Assembly (NCBI GenBank): GCA_964057225.1
Contig: CAXKVF010000073.1
Location: forward strand, 1,116,001-1,180,000
DNA: 64,000 nucleotides
Origin: Auanema rhodensis
Taxonomy: Eukaryota > Nematoda > Chromadorea > Rhabditida > Rhabditidae
Reading direction: 5' to 3'
Shown: piece after piece, positions 22,602-36,329 of the stretch
Numbering within the stretch: position 1 is the stretch's first letter
Layout: the number at the start of each line of letters is the position of its first letter
Notes under the pieces: model-generated
The model's input: only the letters and a program-made list of their open reading frames with translations
The model's database searches: none
What the model was told of the DNA's origin: nothing
Translations under genes and position numbers: made by a program

Positions 22602-25600
22602 TCTTTCACGTGAAGCGAGTTACATACCGAGTGCACATCACGTGTACATTTAATTAGCATAAATTAAAGTTCACGTAAATTTCAAAGTCATGGTTACCAT
22701 GCACCAATATCAATAAAAATTTGTTTTTAGACTAATATGGACATGGGGAATCTAATTTTGAAAACCGCATCTCTTCATCTTTCACGTGAAGCGAGTTACA
22801 TACCAAGTGCACATCACGTCTAAATTTAATTAGCATAAATTAAAGTTCACGAAAATTTCAAAGTCATGGTTACCATGAACCAATATCAATAAAAATTTGT
22901 TTTTAGACTAATATGGACATGAGCAATCTAATTTTGAAAACCGCATCTCTTCATCTTTCACGTGAAGCGAGTTACATACCAAGTGCACATCACGTGTACA
23001 TTTAATTAGCATAAATTAAAGTTCACGTAAATTTCAAAGTCATGGTTACCATGAACCAATATCAATAAAAATTTGTTTTTAGACTAATATGGACATGGGG
23101 AATCTAATTTTGAAAACCGCATCTCTTTATCTTTCACGTGAAGCGAGTTACATACCAAGTGCACATCACGTGTACATTTAATTAGCATAAATTAAAGTTC
23201 ACGTAAATTTCAAAGTCATGGTTACCATGCACCAATATCAATAAAAATTTGTTTTTAGACTAATATGGACATGGGGAATCTAATTTTGAAAACCGCATCT
23301 CTTTATCTTTCACGTGAAGCGAGTTACATACCAAGTGCACATCACGTGTACATTTAATTAGCATAAATTAAAGTTCACGTAAATTTCAAAGTCATGGTTA
23401 CCATGAACCAATATCAATAAAAATTTGTTTTTAGACTAATATGGACATGGGGAATCTAATGTTGAAAACCGCATCTCTTTATCTTTCACGTGAAGCGAGT
23501 TACATACCAAGTGCACATCACGTTTACAATTAATTAGCATAAATTAAAGTTCACGTAAATTTCAAAGTCATGGTTACCATGAACCAATATCAATAAAAAT
23601 TTGTTTTTAGACTAATATGGACATGGGGAATCTAATGTTGAAAACCGCATCTCTTTATCTTTCACGTGAAGCGAGTTACATACCAAGTGCACATCACGTG
23701 TACATTTAATTAGCATAAATTAAAGTTCACGTAAATTTCAAAGTCATGGTTACCATGAACCAATATCAATAAAAATTTGTTTTTAGACTAATATGGACAT
23801 GGGCAATCTAATTTTGAAAACCGCATCTCTTTATCTTTCACGTGAAACGAGTTACATACCAAGTGCACATCACGTGTACATTTAATTAGCATAAATTAAA
23901 GTTCACGTAAATTTCAAAGTCATGGTTACCATGCACCAATATCAATAAAAATTTGTTTTTAGACTAATATGGACATGAGGAATCTAATTTTGAAAACCGC
24001 ATCTCTTTATCTTTCACGTGAAGCGAGTTACATACCGAGTGCACATCACGTGTACATTTAATTAGCATAAATTAAAGTTCACGTAAATTTCAAAGTCATG
24101 GTTACCATGCACCAATATCAATAAAAATTTGTTTTTAGACTAATATGGACATGGGGAATCTAATTTTGAAAACCGCATCTCTTCATCTTTCACGTGAAGC
24201 GAGTTACATACCAAGTGCACATCACGTCTAAATTTAATTAGCATAAATTAAAGTTCACGAAAATTTCAAAGTCATGGTTACCATGAACCAATATCAATAA
24301 AAATTTGTTTTTAGACTAATATGGACATGGGCAATCTAATTTTGAAAACCGCATCTCTTCATCTTTCACGTGAAGCGAGTTACATACCAAGTGCACATCA
24401 CGTGTACATTTAATTAGCATAAATTAAAGTTCACGTAAATTTCAAAGTCATGGTTACCATGAACCAATATCAATAAAAATTTGTTTTTAGACTAATATGG
24501 ATATGGGGAATCTAATTTTGAAAACCGCATCTCTTTATCTTTCACGTGAAGCGAGTTACACACCAAGTGCACATCACGTGTACATTTAATTAGCATAAAT
24601 TAAAGTTCACGTAAATTTCAAAGTCATGGTTACCATGCACCAATATCAATAAAAATTTGTTTTTAGACTAATATGGACATGGGGAATCTAATTTTGAAAA
24701 CCGCATCTCTTTATCTTTCACGTGAAGCGAGTTACATACCAAGTGCACATCACGTGTACATTTAATTAGCATAAATTAAAGTTCACGTAAATTTCAAAGT
24801 CATGGTTACCATGAACCAATATCAATAAAAATTTGTTTTTAGACTAATATGGACATGGGGAATCTAATGTTGAAAACCGCATCTCTTTATCTTTCACGTG
24901 AAGCGAGTTACATACCAAGTGCACATCACGTTTACAATTAATTAGCATAAATTAAAGTTCACGTAAATTTCAAAGTCATGGTTACCATGAACCAATATCA
25001 ATAAAAATTTGTTTTTAGACTAATATGGACATGGGGAATCTAATGTTGAAAACCGCATCTCTTTATCTTTCACGTGAAGCGAGTTACATACCAAGTGCAC
25101 ATCACGTGTACATTTAATTAGCATAAATTAAAGTTCACGTAAATTTCAAAGTCATGGTTACCATGAACCAATATCAATAACAATTTGTTTTTAGACTAAT
25201 ATGGACATGGGGAATCAAATTTTGAAAACCGCATCTCTTTATCTTTCACGTGAAGCGAGTTACATACCAAGTGCACATCACGTGTACATTTAATTAGCAT
25301 AAATTAAAGTTCACGTAAATTTCAAAGTCATGGTTACCATGAACCAATATCAATACAAATTTGTTTTTAGACTAATATGGACATGGGGAATCTAATTTTG
25401 AAAACCGCATCACTTTATCTTTCACGTGAAGCGAGTTACATACCAAGTGCACATCACGTGTACATTTAATTAGCATAAATTAAAGTTCACGTAAATTTCA
25501 AAGTCATGGTTACCATGCACCAATATCAATAAAAATTTGTTTTTAGACTAATATGGACATGGGGAATCTAATGTTGAAAACCGCATCTCTTGATCTTTCA

Positions 25601-27529
25601 CGTGAAGCGAGTTACATACCAAGTGCACATCACGTGTACATTTAATTAGCATAAATTAAAGTTCACGTAAATTTCAAAGTCATGGTTACCATGCACCAAT
25701 ATCAATAAAAATTTGTTTTTAGACTAATATGGACATGGGGAATCTAATGTTGAAAACCGCATCTCTTTATCTTTCACGTGAAGCGAGTTACATACCAAGT
25801 GCACATCACGTGTACATTTAATTAGCATAAATTAAAGTTCACGTAAATTTCAAAGTCATGGTTACCATGAACCAATATCAATAAAAATTTGTTTTTAGAC
25901 TAATATGGACATGGGGAATCTAATTTTGAAAACCGCATCTCTTTATCTTTCACGTGAAGCGAGTTACATACCAAGTGCACATCACGTGTACATTTAATTA
26001 GCATAAATTAAAGTTCACGTAAATTTCAAAGTCATGGTTACCATGAACCAATATGAATTAAAATTTGTTTTTAGACTAATATGGACATGGGCAATCTAAT
26101 TTTGAAAACCGCATCTCTTTATCTTTCACGTGAAGCGAGTTACATACCAAGTGCACATCACGTGTACATTTAATTAGCATAAATTAAAGTTCACGTAAAT
26201 TTCAAAGTCACGGTTACCATGCACCAATATCAATAAAAATTTGTTTTTAGACTAATATGGACATGGGGAATCTAATTTTGAAAACCGTATCTCTTTATCT
26301 TTCACGTGAAGCGAGTTACATACCAAGTGCACATCACGTGTACATTTAATTAGCATAAATTAAAGTTCACGTAAATTTCAAAGTCATGGTTACCATGAAC
26401 CAATATCAATAACAATTTGTTTTTAGACTAATATGGACATGGGCAATCTAATTTTGAAAACCGCATCTCTTTATCTTTCACGTGAAGCGAGTTACATACC
26501 AAGTGCACATCACGTGTACATTTAATTAGCATAAATTAAAGTTCACGTAAATTTCAAAGTCATGGTTACCATGCACCAATATCAATAAAAATTTGTTTTT
26601 AGACTAATATGGACATGGGGAATCTAATTTTGAAAACCGCATCTCTTCGTCTTTCACGTGAAGCGAGTTACATACCAAGTGCACATCACGTGTACATTTA
26701 ATTAGCATAAATTAAAGTTCACGTAAATTTCAAAGTCATGGTTACCATGCACCAATATCAATAAAAATTTGTTTTTAGACTAATATGGACATAAGGAATC
26801 TAATTTTGAAAACCGCATCTCTTTATCTTTCACGTGAAGCGAGTTACATACCAAGTGCACATCACGTGTACATTTAATTAGCATAAATTAAAGTTCACGT
26901 AAATTTCAAAGTCACGGTTACCATGCACCAATATCAATAAAAATTTGTTTTTAGACTAATATGGACATGGGGAATCTAATTTTGAAAACTGTATCTCTTT
27001 ATCTTTCACGTGAAGCGAGTTACATACCAAGTGCACATCACGTGTACATTTAATTAGCATAAATTAAAGTTCACGTAAATTTCAAAGTCATGGTTACCAT
27101 GAACCAATATCAATAACAATTTGTTTTTAGACTAATATGGACATGGGCAATCTAATTTTGAAAACCGCATCTCTTTATCTTTCACGTGAAGCGAGTTACA
27201 TACCAAGTGCACATCACGTGTACATTTAATTAGCATAAATTAAAGTTCACGTAAATTTCAAAGTCATGGTTACCATGCACCAATATCAATAAAAATTTGT
27301 TTTTAGACTAATATGGACATGGGGAATCTAATTTTGAAAACCGCATCTCTTCGTCTTTCACGTGAAGCGAGTTACATACCAAGTGCACATCACGTGTACA
27401 TTTAATTAGCATAAATTAAAGTTCACGTAAATTTCAAAGTCATGGTTACCATGCACCAATATCAATAAAAATTTGTTTTTAGACTAATATGGACATGGGG
27501 AATCTAATGTTGAAAACCGCATCTCTTTA
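22426..27529 (+). repeat. Zone B duplicated block, right copy
   Basis: The same markers appear at 22,563 (GAACATGAGG), 22,921 (GAGCAATC), 24,501 (ATATGGGG), 25,212 (T152A), 26,052 (TATGAATT) and 26,791 (ATAAGG). It retains the GAAACGAG unit at 23,834 and lacks the 1-bp insertion of the left copy. It therefore looks closer to the ancestral state for those two differences. Confidence 0.84.
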
Positions 27530-28930
27530 TCTTTCACGTGAAGCGAGTTACATACCAAGTGCACATCACGTGTACATTTAATTAGCATAAATTAAAGTTC
27601 ACGTAAATTTCAAAGTCATGGTTACCATGAACCAATATCAATAAAAATTTGTTTTTAGACTAATATGGACATGGGGAATCTAATGTTGAAAACCGCATCT
27701 CTTGATCTTTCACGTGAAGCGAGTTACATACCAAGTGCACATCACGTGTACATTTAATTAGCATAAATTAAAGTTCACGTAAATTTCAAAGTCATGGTTA
27801 CCATGAACCAATATCAATAACAATTTGTTTTTAGACTAATATGGACATGGGCAATCTAATTTTGAAAACCGCATCTCTTTATCTTTCACGTGAAGCGAGT
27901 TACATACCAAGTGCACATCACGTGTACATTTAATTAGCATAAATTAAAGTTCACGTAAATTTCAAAGTCATGGTTACCATGCACCAATATCAATAAAAAT
28001 TTGTTTTTAGACTAATATGGACATGGGGAATCTAATTTTGAAAACCGCATCTCTTCGTCTTTCACGTGAAGCGAGTTACATACCAAGTGCACATCACGTG
28101 TACATTTAATTAGCATAAATTAAAGTTCACGTAAATTTCAAAGTCATGGTTACCATGAACCAATATCAATAAAAATTTGTTTTTAGACTAATATGGACAT
28201 GGGGAATCTAATGTTGAAAACCGCATCTCTTTATCTTTCACGTGAAGCGAGTTACATACCAAGTGCACATCACGTGTACATTTAATTAGCATAAATTAAA
28301 GTTCACGTAAATTTCAAAGTCATGGTTACCATGCACCAATATCAATAAAAATTTGTTTTTAGACTAATATGGACATGGGGAATCTAATTTTGAAAACCGC
28401 ATCTCTTCGTCTTTCACGTGAAGCGAGTTACATACCAAGTGCACATCACGTGTACATTTAATTAGCATAAATTAAAGTTCACGTAAATTTCAAAGTCATG
28501 GTTACCATGCACCAATATCAATAAAAATTTGTTTTTAGACTAATATGGACATGGGGAATCTAATGTTGAAAACCGCATCTCTTTATCTTTCACGTGAAGC
28601 GAGTTACATACCAAGTGCACATCACGTGTACATTTAATTAGCATAAATTAAAGTTCACGTAAATTTCAAAGTCATGGTTACCATGCACCAATATCAATAA
28701 AAATTTGTTTTTAGACTAATATGGACATGGGGAATCTAATGTTGAAAACCGCATCTCTTGATCTTTCACGTGAAGCGAGTTACATACCAAGTGCACATCA
28801 CGTGTACATTTAATTAGCATAAATTAAAGTTCACGTAAATTTCAAAGTCATGGTTACCATGAACCAATATCAATAACAATTTGTTTTTAGACTAATATGG
28901 ACATGGGCAATCTAATTTTGAAAACCGCAT

Positions 28931-31900
28931 CTCTTTATCTTTCACGTGAAGCGAGTTACATACCAAGTGCACATCACGTGTACATTTAATTAGCATAAAT
29001 TAAAGTTCACGTAAATTTCAAAGTCATGGTTACCATGCACCAATATCAATAAAAATTTGTTTTTAGACTAATATGGACATGGGGAATCTAATTTTGAAAA
29101 CCGCATCTCTTCGTCTTTCACGTGAAGCGAGTTACATACCAAGTGCACATCACGTGTACATTTAATTAGCATAAATTAAAGTTCACGTAAATTTCAAAGT
29201 CATGGTTACCATGCACCAATATCAATAAAAATTTGTTTTTAGACTAATATGGACATGGGGAATCTAATGTTGAAAACCGCATCTCTTTATCTTTCACGTG
29301 AAGCGAGTTACATACCAAGTGCACATCACGTGTACATTTAATTAGCATAAATTAAAGTTCACGTAAATTTCAAAGTCATGGTTACCATGCACCAATATCA
29401 ATAAAAATTTGTTTTTAGACTAATATGGACATGGGGAATCTAATGTTGAAAACCGCATCTTTTGATCTTTCACGTGAAGCGAGTTACATACCAAGTGCAC
29501 ATCACGTGTACATTTAATTAGCATAAATTAAAGTTCACGTAAATTTCAAAGTCATGGTTACCATGAACCAATATCAATAACAATTTGTTTTTAGACTAAT
29601 ATGGACATGGGCAATCTAATTTTGAAAACCGCATCTCTTTATCTTTCACGTGAAGCGAGTTACATACCAAGTGCACATCACGTGTACATTTAATTAGCAT
29701 AAATTAAAGTTCACGTAAATTTCAAAGTCATGGTTACCATGCACCAATATCAATAAAAATTTGTTTTTAGACTAATATGGACATGGGGAATCTAATGTTG
29801 AAAACCGCATCTCTTTATCTTTCACGTGAAGCGAGTTACATACCAAGTGCACATCACGTGTACATTTAATTAGCATAAATTAAAGTTCACGTAAATTTCA
29901 AAGTCATGGTTACCATGAACCAATATCAATAAAAATTTGTTTTTAGACTAATATGGACATGGGGAATCTAATTTTGAAAACCGCATCTCTTTATCTTTCA
30001 CGTGAAGCGAGTTACATACCAAGTGCACATCACGTGTACGTTTAATTAGCATAAATTAAAGTTCACGTAAATTTCAAAGTCATGGTTACCATGAACCAAT
30101 ATCAATTAAAATTTGTTTTTAGACTAATATGGACATGGGCAATCTAATTTTGAAAACCGCATCTCTTTATCTTTCACGTGAAGCGAGTTACATACCAAGT
30201 GCACATCACGTGTACATTTAATTAGCATAAATTAAAGTTCACGTAAATTTCAAAGTCACGGTTACCATGCACCAATATCAATAAAAATTTGTTTTTAGAC
30301 TAATATGGACATGGGGAATCTAATTTTGAAAACCGTATCTCTTTATCTTTCACGTGAAGCGAGTTACATACCAAGTGCACATCACGTGTACATTTAATTA
30401 GCATAAATTAAAGTTCACGTAAATTTCAAAGTCATGGTTACCATGAACCAATATCAATAACAATCTGTTTTTAGACTAATATGGACATGGGCAATCTAAT
30501 TTTGAAAACCGCATCTCTTTATCTTTCACGTGAAGCGAGTTACATACCAAGTGCACATCACGTGTACATTTAATTAGCATAAATTAAAGTTCACGTAAAT
30601 TTCAAAGTCATGGTTACCATGCACCAATATCAATAAAAATTTGTTTTTAGACTAATATGGACATGGGGAATCTAATGTTGAAAACCGCATCACTTGATCT
30701 TTCACGTGAAGCGAGTTACATACCAAGTGCACATCACGTGTACATTTAATTAGCATAAATTAAAGTTCACGTAAATTTCAAAGTCATGGTTACCATGAAC
30801 CAATATCAATAACAATTTGTTTTTAGACTAATATGGACATGGGCAATCTAATTTTGAAAACCGCATCTCTTTATCTTTCACGTGAAGCGAGTTACATACC
30901 AAGTGCACATCACGTGTACATTTAATTAGCATAAATTAAAGTTCACGTAAATTTCAAAGTCATGGTTACCATGCACCAATATCAATAAAAATTTGTTTTT
31001 AGACTAATATGGACATGGGGAATCTAATTTTGAAAACCGCATCTCTTCGTCTTTCACGTGAAGCGAGTTACATACCAAGTGCACATCACGTGTACATTTA
31101 ATTAGCATAAATTAAAGTTCACGTAAATTTCAAAGTCATGGTTACCATGCACCAATATCAATAAAAATTTGTTTTTAGACTAATATGGACATGGGGAATC
31201 TAATGTTGAAAACCGCATCTCTTTATCTTTCACGTGAAGCGAGTTACATACCAAGTGCACATCACGTGTACATTTAATTAGCATAAATTAAAGTTCACGT
31301 AAATTTCAAAGTCATGGTTACCATGAACCAATATCAATAAAAATTTGTTTTTAGACTAATATGGACATGGGGAATCTAATTTTGAAAACCGCATCTCTTT
31401 ATCTTTCACGTGAAGCGAGTTACATACCAAGTGCACATCACGTGTACGTTTAATTAGCATAAATTAAAGTTCACGTAAATTTCAAAGTCATGGTTACCAT
31501 GAACCAATATCAATTAAAATTTGTTTTTAGACTAATATGGACATGGGCAATCTAATTTTGAAAACCGCATCTCTTTATCTTTCACGTGAAGCGAGTTACA
31601 TACCAAGTGCACATCACGTGTACATTTAATTAGCATAAATTAAAGTTCACGTAAATTTCAAAGTCACGGTTACCATGCACCAATATCAATAAAAATTTGT
31701 TTTTAGACTAATATGGACATGGGGAATCTAATTTTGAAAACCGTATCTCTTTATCTTTCACGTGAAGCGAGTTACATACCAAGTGCACATCACGTGTACA
31801 TTTAATTAGCATAAATTAAAGTTCACGTAAATTTCAAAGTCATGGTTACCATGAACCAATATCAATAACAATTTGTTTTTAGACTAATATGGACATGGGC

Positions 31901-34217
31901 AATCTAATTTTGAAAACCGCATCTCTTTATCTTTCACGTGAAGCGAGTTACATACCAAGTGCACATCACGTGTACATTTAATTAGCATAAATTAAAGTTC
32001 ACGTAAATTTCAAAGTCATGGTTACCATGCACCAATATCAATAAAAATTTGTTTTTAGACTAATATGGACATGGGGAATCTAATTTTGAAAACCGCATCT
32101 CTTTATCTTTCACGTGAAGCGAGTTACATACCAAGTGCACATCACGTGTACGTTTAATTAGCATAAATTAAAGTTCACGTAAATTTCAAAGTCATGGTTA
32201 CCATGAACCAATATCAATTAAAATTTGTTTTTAGACTAATATGGACATGGGCAATCTAATTTTGAAAACCGCATCTCTTTATCTTTCACGTGAAGCGAGT
32301 TACATACCAAGTGCACATCACGTGTACATTTAATTAGCATAAATTAAAGTTCACGTAAATTTCAAAGTCACGGTTACCATGCACCAATATCAATAAAAAT
32401 TTGTTTTTAGACTAATATGGACATGGGGAATCTAATTTTGAAAACCGTATCTCTTTATCTTTCACGTGAAGCGAGTTACATACCAAGTGCACATCACGTG
32501 TACATTTAATTAGCATAAATTAAAGTTCACGTAAATTTCAAAGTCATGGTTACCATGAACCAATATCAATAACAATTTGTTTTTAGACTAATATGGACAT
32601 GGGCAATCTAATTTTGAAAACCGCATCTCTTTATCTTTCACGTGAAGCGAGTTACATACCAAGTGCACATCACGTGTACATTTAATTAGCATAAATTAAA
32701 GTTCACGTAAATTTCAAAGTCACGGTTACCATGCACCAATATCAATAAAAATTTGTTTTTAGACTAATATGGACATGGGGAATCTAATTTTGAAAACCGT
32801 ATCTCTTTATCTTTCACGTGAAGCGAGTTACATACCAAGTGCACATCACGTGTACATTTAATTAGCATAAATTAAAGTTCACGTAAATTTCAAAGTCATG
32901 GTTACCATGCACCAATATCAATAAAAATTTGTTTTTAGACTAATATGGACATGGGGAATCTAATTTTGAAAACCGCATCTCTTCGTCTTTCACGTGAAGC
33001 GAGTTACATACCAAGTGCACATCACGTGTACATTTAATTAGCATAAATTAAAGTTCACGTAAATTTCAAAGTCATGGTTACCATGCACCAATATCAATAA
33101 AAATTTGTTTTTAGACTAATATGGACATGGGGAATCTAATGTTGAAAACCGCATCTCTTTATCTTTCACGTGAAGCGAGTTACATACCAAGTGCACATCA
33201 CGTGTACATTTAATTAGCATAAATTAAAGTTCACGTAAATTTCAAAGTCATGGTTACCATGAACCAATATCAATAAAAATTTGTTTTTAGACTAATATGG
33301 ACATGGGGAATCTAATTTTGAAAACCGCATCTCTTTATCTTTCACGTGAAGCGAGTTACATACCAAGTGCACATCACGTGTACGTTTAATTAGCATAAAT
33401 TAAAGTTCACGTAAATTTCAAAGTCATGGTTACCATGAACCAATATCAATTAAAATTTGTTTTTAGACTAATATGGACATGGGCAATCTAATTTTGAAAA
33501 CCGCATCTCTTTATCTTTCACGTGAAGCGAGTTACATACCAAGTGCACATCACGTGTACATTTAATTAGCATAAATTAAAGTTCACGTAAATTTCAAAGT
33601 CACGGTTACCATGCACCAATATCAATAAAAATTTGTTTTTAGACTAATATGGACATGGGGAATCTAATTTTGAAAACCGTATCTCTTTATCTTTCACGTG
33701 AAGCGAGTTACATACCAAGTGCACATCACGTGTACATTTAATTAGCATAAATTAAAGTTCACGTAAATTTCAAAGTCATGGTTACCATGAACCAATATCA
33801 ATAACAATTTGTTTTTAGACTAATATGGACATGGGCAATCTAATTTTGAAAACCGCATCTCTTTATCTTTCACGTGAAGCGAGTTACATACCAAGTGCAC
33901 ATCACGTGTACATTTAATTAGCATAAATTAAAGTTCACGTAAATTTCAAAGTCATGGTTACCATGCACCAATATCAATAAAAATTTGTTTTTAGACTAAT
34001 ATGGACATGGGGAATCTAATGTTGAAAACCGCATCTCTTGATCTTTCACGTGAAGCGAGTTACATACCAAGTGCACATCACGTGTACATTTAATTAGCAT
34101 AAATTAAAGTTCACGTAAATTTCAAAGTCATGGTTACCATGTACCAATATCAATAAAAATTTGTTTTTAGACTAATATGGACATGGGGAATCTAATGTTG
34201 AAAACCGCATCTCTTTA
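28931..34217 (+). repeat. Zone C: modular region built on an A47G (GTACGTTT) five-monomer cassette
   Basis: A cassette made of AAC; A47G with A114T and G147C; T90C with C167T; A116C with G147C; CAC recurs at about 29818, 31226 and 33162. A variant with CAC in first place starts at 31930, and an earlier copy lies at 18749. Spacing between cassettes is 1,408, 704 and 1,232 bp, all whole monomer numbers. TTCGTC-ended units at 31,042 and 32,978 are 1,936 bp (11 monomers) apart. There is no unique sequence. Confidence 0.78.
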
Positions 34218-36329
34218 TCTTTCACGTGAAGCGAGTTACATACCAAGTGCACATCACGTGTACATTTAATTAGCATAAATTAAAGTTCACGTAAATTTCA
34301 AAGTCATGGTTACCATGAACCAATATCAATAAAAATTTGTTTTTAGACTAATATGGACATGGGGAATCTAATTTTGAAAACCGCATCTCTTTATCTTTCA
34401 CGTGAAGCGAGTTACATACCAAGTGCACATCACGTGTACATTTAATTAGCATAAATTAAAGTTCACGTAAATTTCAAAGTCATGGTTACCATGAACCAAT
34501 ATCAATTAAAATTTGTTTTTAGACTAATATGGACATGGGCAATCTAATTTTGAAAACCGCATCTTTTTATCTTTCACGTGAAGCGAGTTACATACCAAGT
34601 GCACATCACGTGTACATTTAATTAGCATAAATTAAAGTTCACGTAAATTTCAAAGTCACGGTTACCATGCACCAATATCAATAAAAATTTGTTTTTAGAC
34701 TAATATGGACATGGGGAATCTAATTTTGAAAACCGTATCTCTTTATCTTTCACGTGAAGCGAGTTACATACCAAGTGCACATCACGTGTACATTCAATTA
34801 GCATAAATTAAAGTTCACGTAAATTTCAAAGTCATGGTTACCATGAACCAATATCAATAACAATTTGTTTTTAGACTAATATGGACATGGGCAATCTAAT
34901 TTTGAAAACCGCATCTCTTTATCTTTCACGTGAAGCGAGTTACATACCAAGTTCACATCACGTGTACATTTAATTAGCATAAATTAAAGTTCACGTAAAT
35001 TTCAAAGTCATGGTTACCATGCACCAATATCAATAAAAATTTGTTTTTAGACTAATATGGACATGGGGAATCTAATTTTGAAAACCGCATCTCTTCATCT
35101 TTCACGTGAAGCGAGTTACATACCAAGTGCACATCACGTCTAAATTTAATTAGCATAAATTAAAGTTCACGAAAATTTCAAAGTCATGGTTACCATGAAC
35201 CAATATCAATAAAAATTTGTTTTTAGACTAATATGGACATGGGCAATCTAATTTTGAAAACCGCATCTCTTCATCTTTCACGTGAAGCGAGTTACATACC
35301 AAGTGCACATCACGTGTACATTTAATTAGCATAAATTAAAGTTCACGTAAATTTCAAAGTCATGGTTACCATGCACCAATATCAATAAAAATTTGTTTTT
35401 AGACTAATATGGACATGGGGAATCTAATTTTGAAAACCGCATCTCTTCATCTTTCACGTGAAGCGAGTTACATACCAAGTGCACATCACGTGTACATTTA
35501 ATTAGCATAAATTAAAGTTCACGTAAATTTCAAAGTCATGGTTACCATGAACCAATATCAATACAAATTTGTTTTTAGACTAATATGGACATGGGGAATC
35601 TAATTTTGAAAACCGCATCACTTTATCTTTCACGTGAAGCGAGTTACATACCAAGTGCACATCACGTGTACATTTAATTAGCATAAATTAAAGTTCACGT
35701 AAATTTCAAAGTCATGGTTACCATGAACCAATATCAATAAAAATTTGTTTTTAGACTAATATGGACATGGGGAATCTAATTTTGAAAACCGCATCTCTTT
35801 ATCTTTCACGTGAAGCGAGTTACATACCAAGTGCACATCACGTGTACATTTAATTAGCATAAATTAAAGTTCACGTAAATTTCAAAGTCATGGTTACCAT
35901 GAACCAATATCAATTAAAATTTGTTTTTAGACTAATATGGACATGGGCAATCTAATTTTGAAAACCGCATCTCTTTATCTTTCACGTGAAGCGAGTTACA
36001 TACCAAGTGCACATCACGTGTACATTTAATTAGCATAAATTAAAGTTCACGTAAATTTCAAAGTCACGGTTACCATGCACCAATATCAATAAAAATTTGT
36101 TTTTAGACTAATATGGACATGGGGAATCTAATTTTGAAAACCGTATCTCTTTATCTTTCACGTGAAGCGAGTTACATACCAAGTGCACATCACGTGTACA
36201 TTTAATTAGCATAAATTAAAGTTCACGTAAATTTCAAAGTCATGGTTACCATGAACCAATATCAATAACAATTTGTTTTTAGACTAATATGGACATGGGC
36301 AATCTAATTTTGAAAACCGCATCTCTTTA

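Larger units (their letters stand above)
13468..28930 (+). repeat. Zone B: two diverged copies of a block of about 5 kb, 8.6-8.8 kb apart
   Basis: The left copy (about 13,820-18,748) and right copy (about 22,426-27,529) share barcode order. The offset is 8,606 bp at the GAGCAATC unit, becomes 8,782 after one monomer (the GAAACGAG unit at 23834) that is missing on the left, and 8,781 after a 1-bp insertion near 15,770. Between them lie about 2.5 kb of zone-C-like modules and a fragment that resembles 5,077-6,600. No genes or non-satellite sequence are present. Confidence 0.8.
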
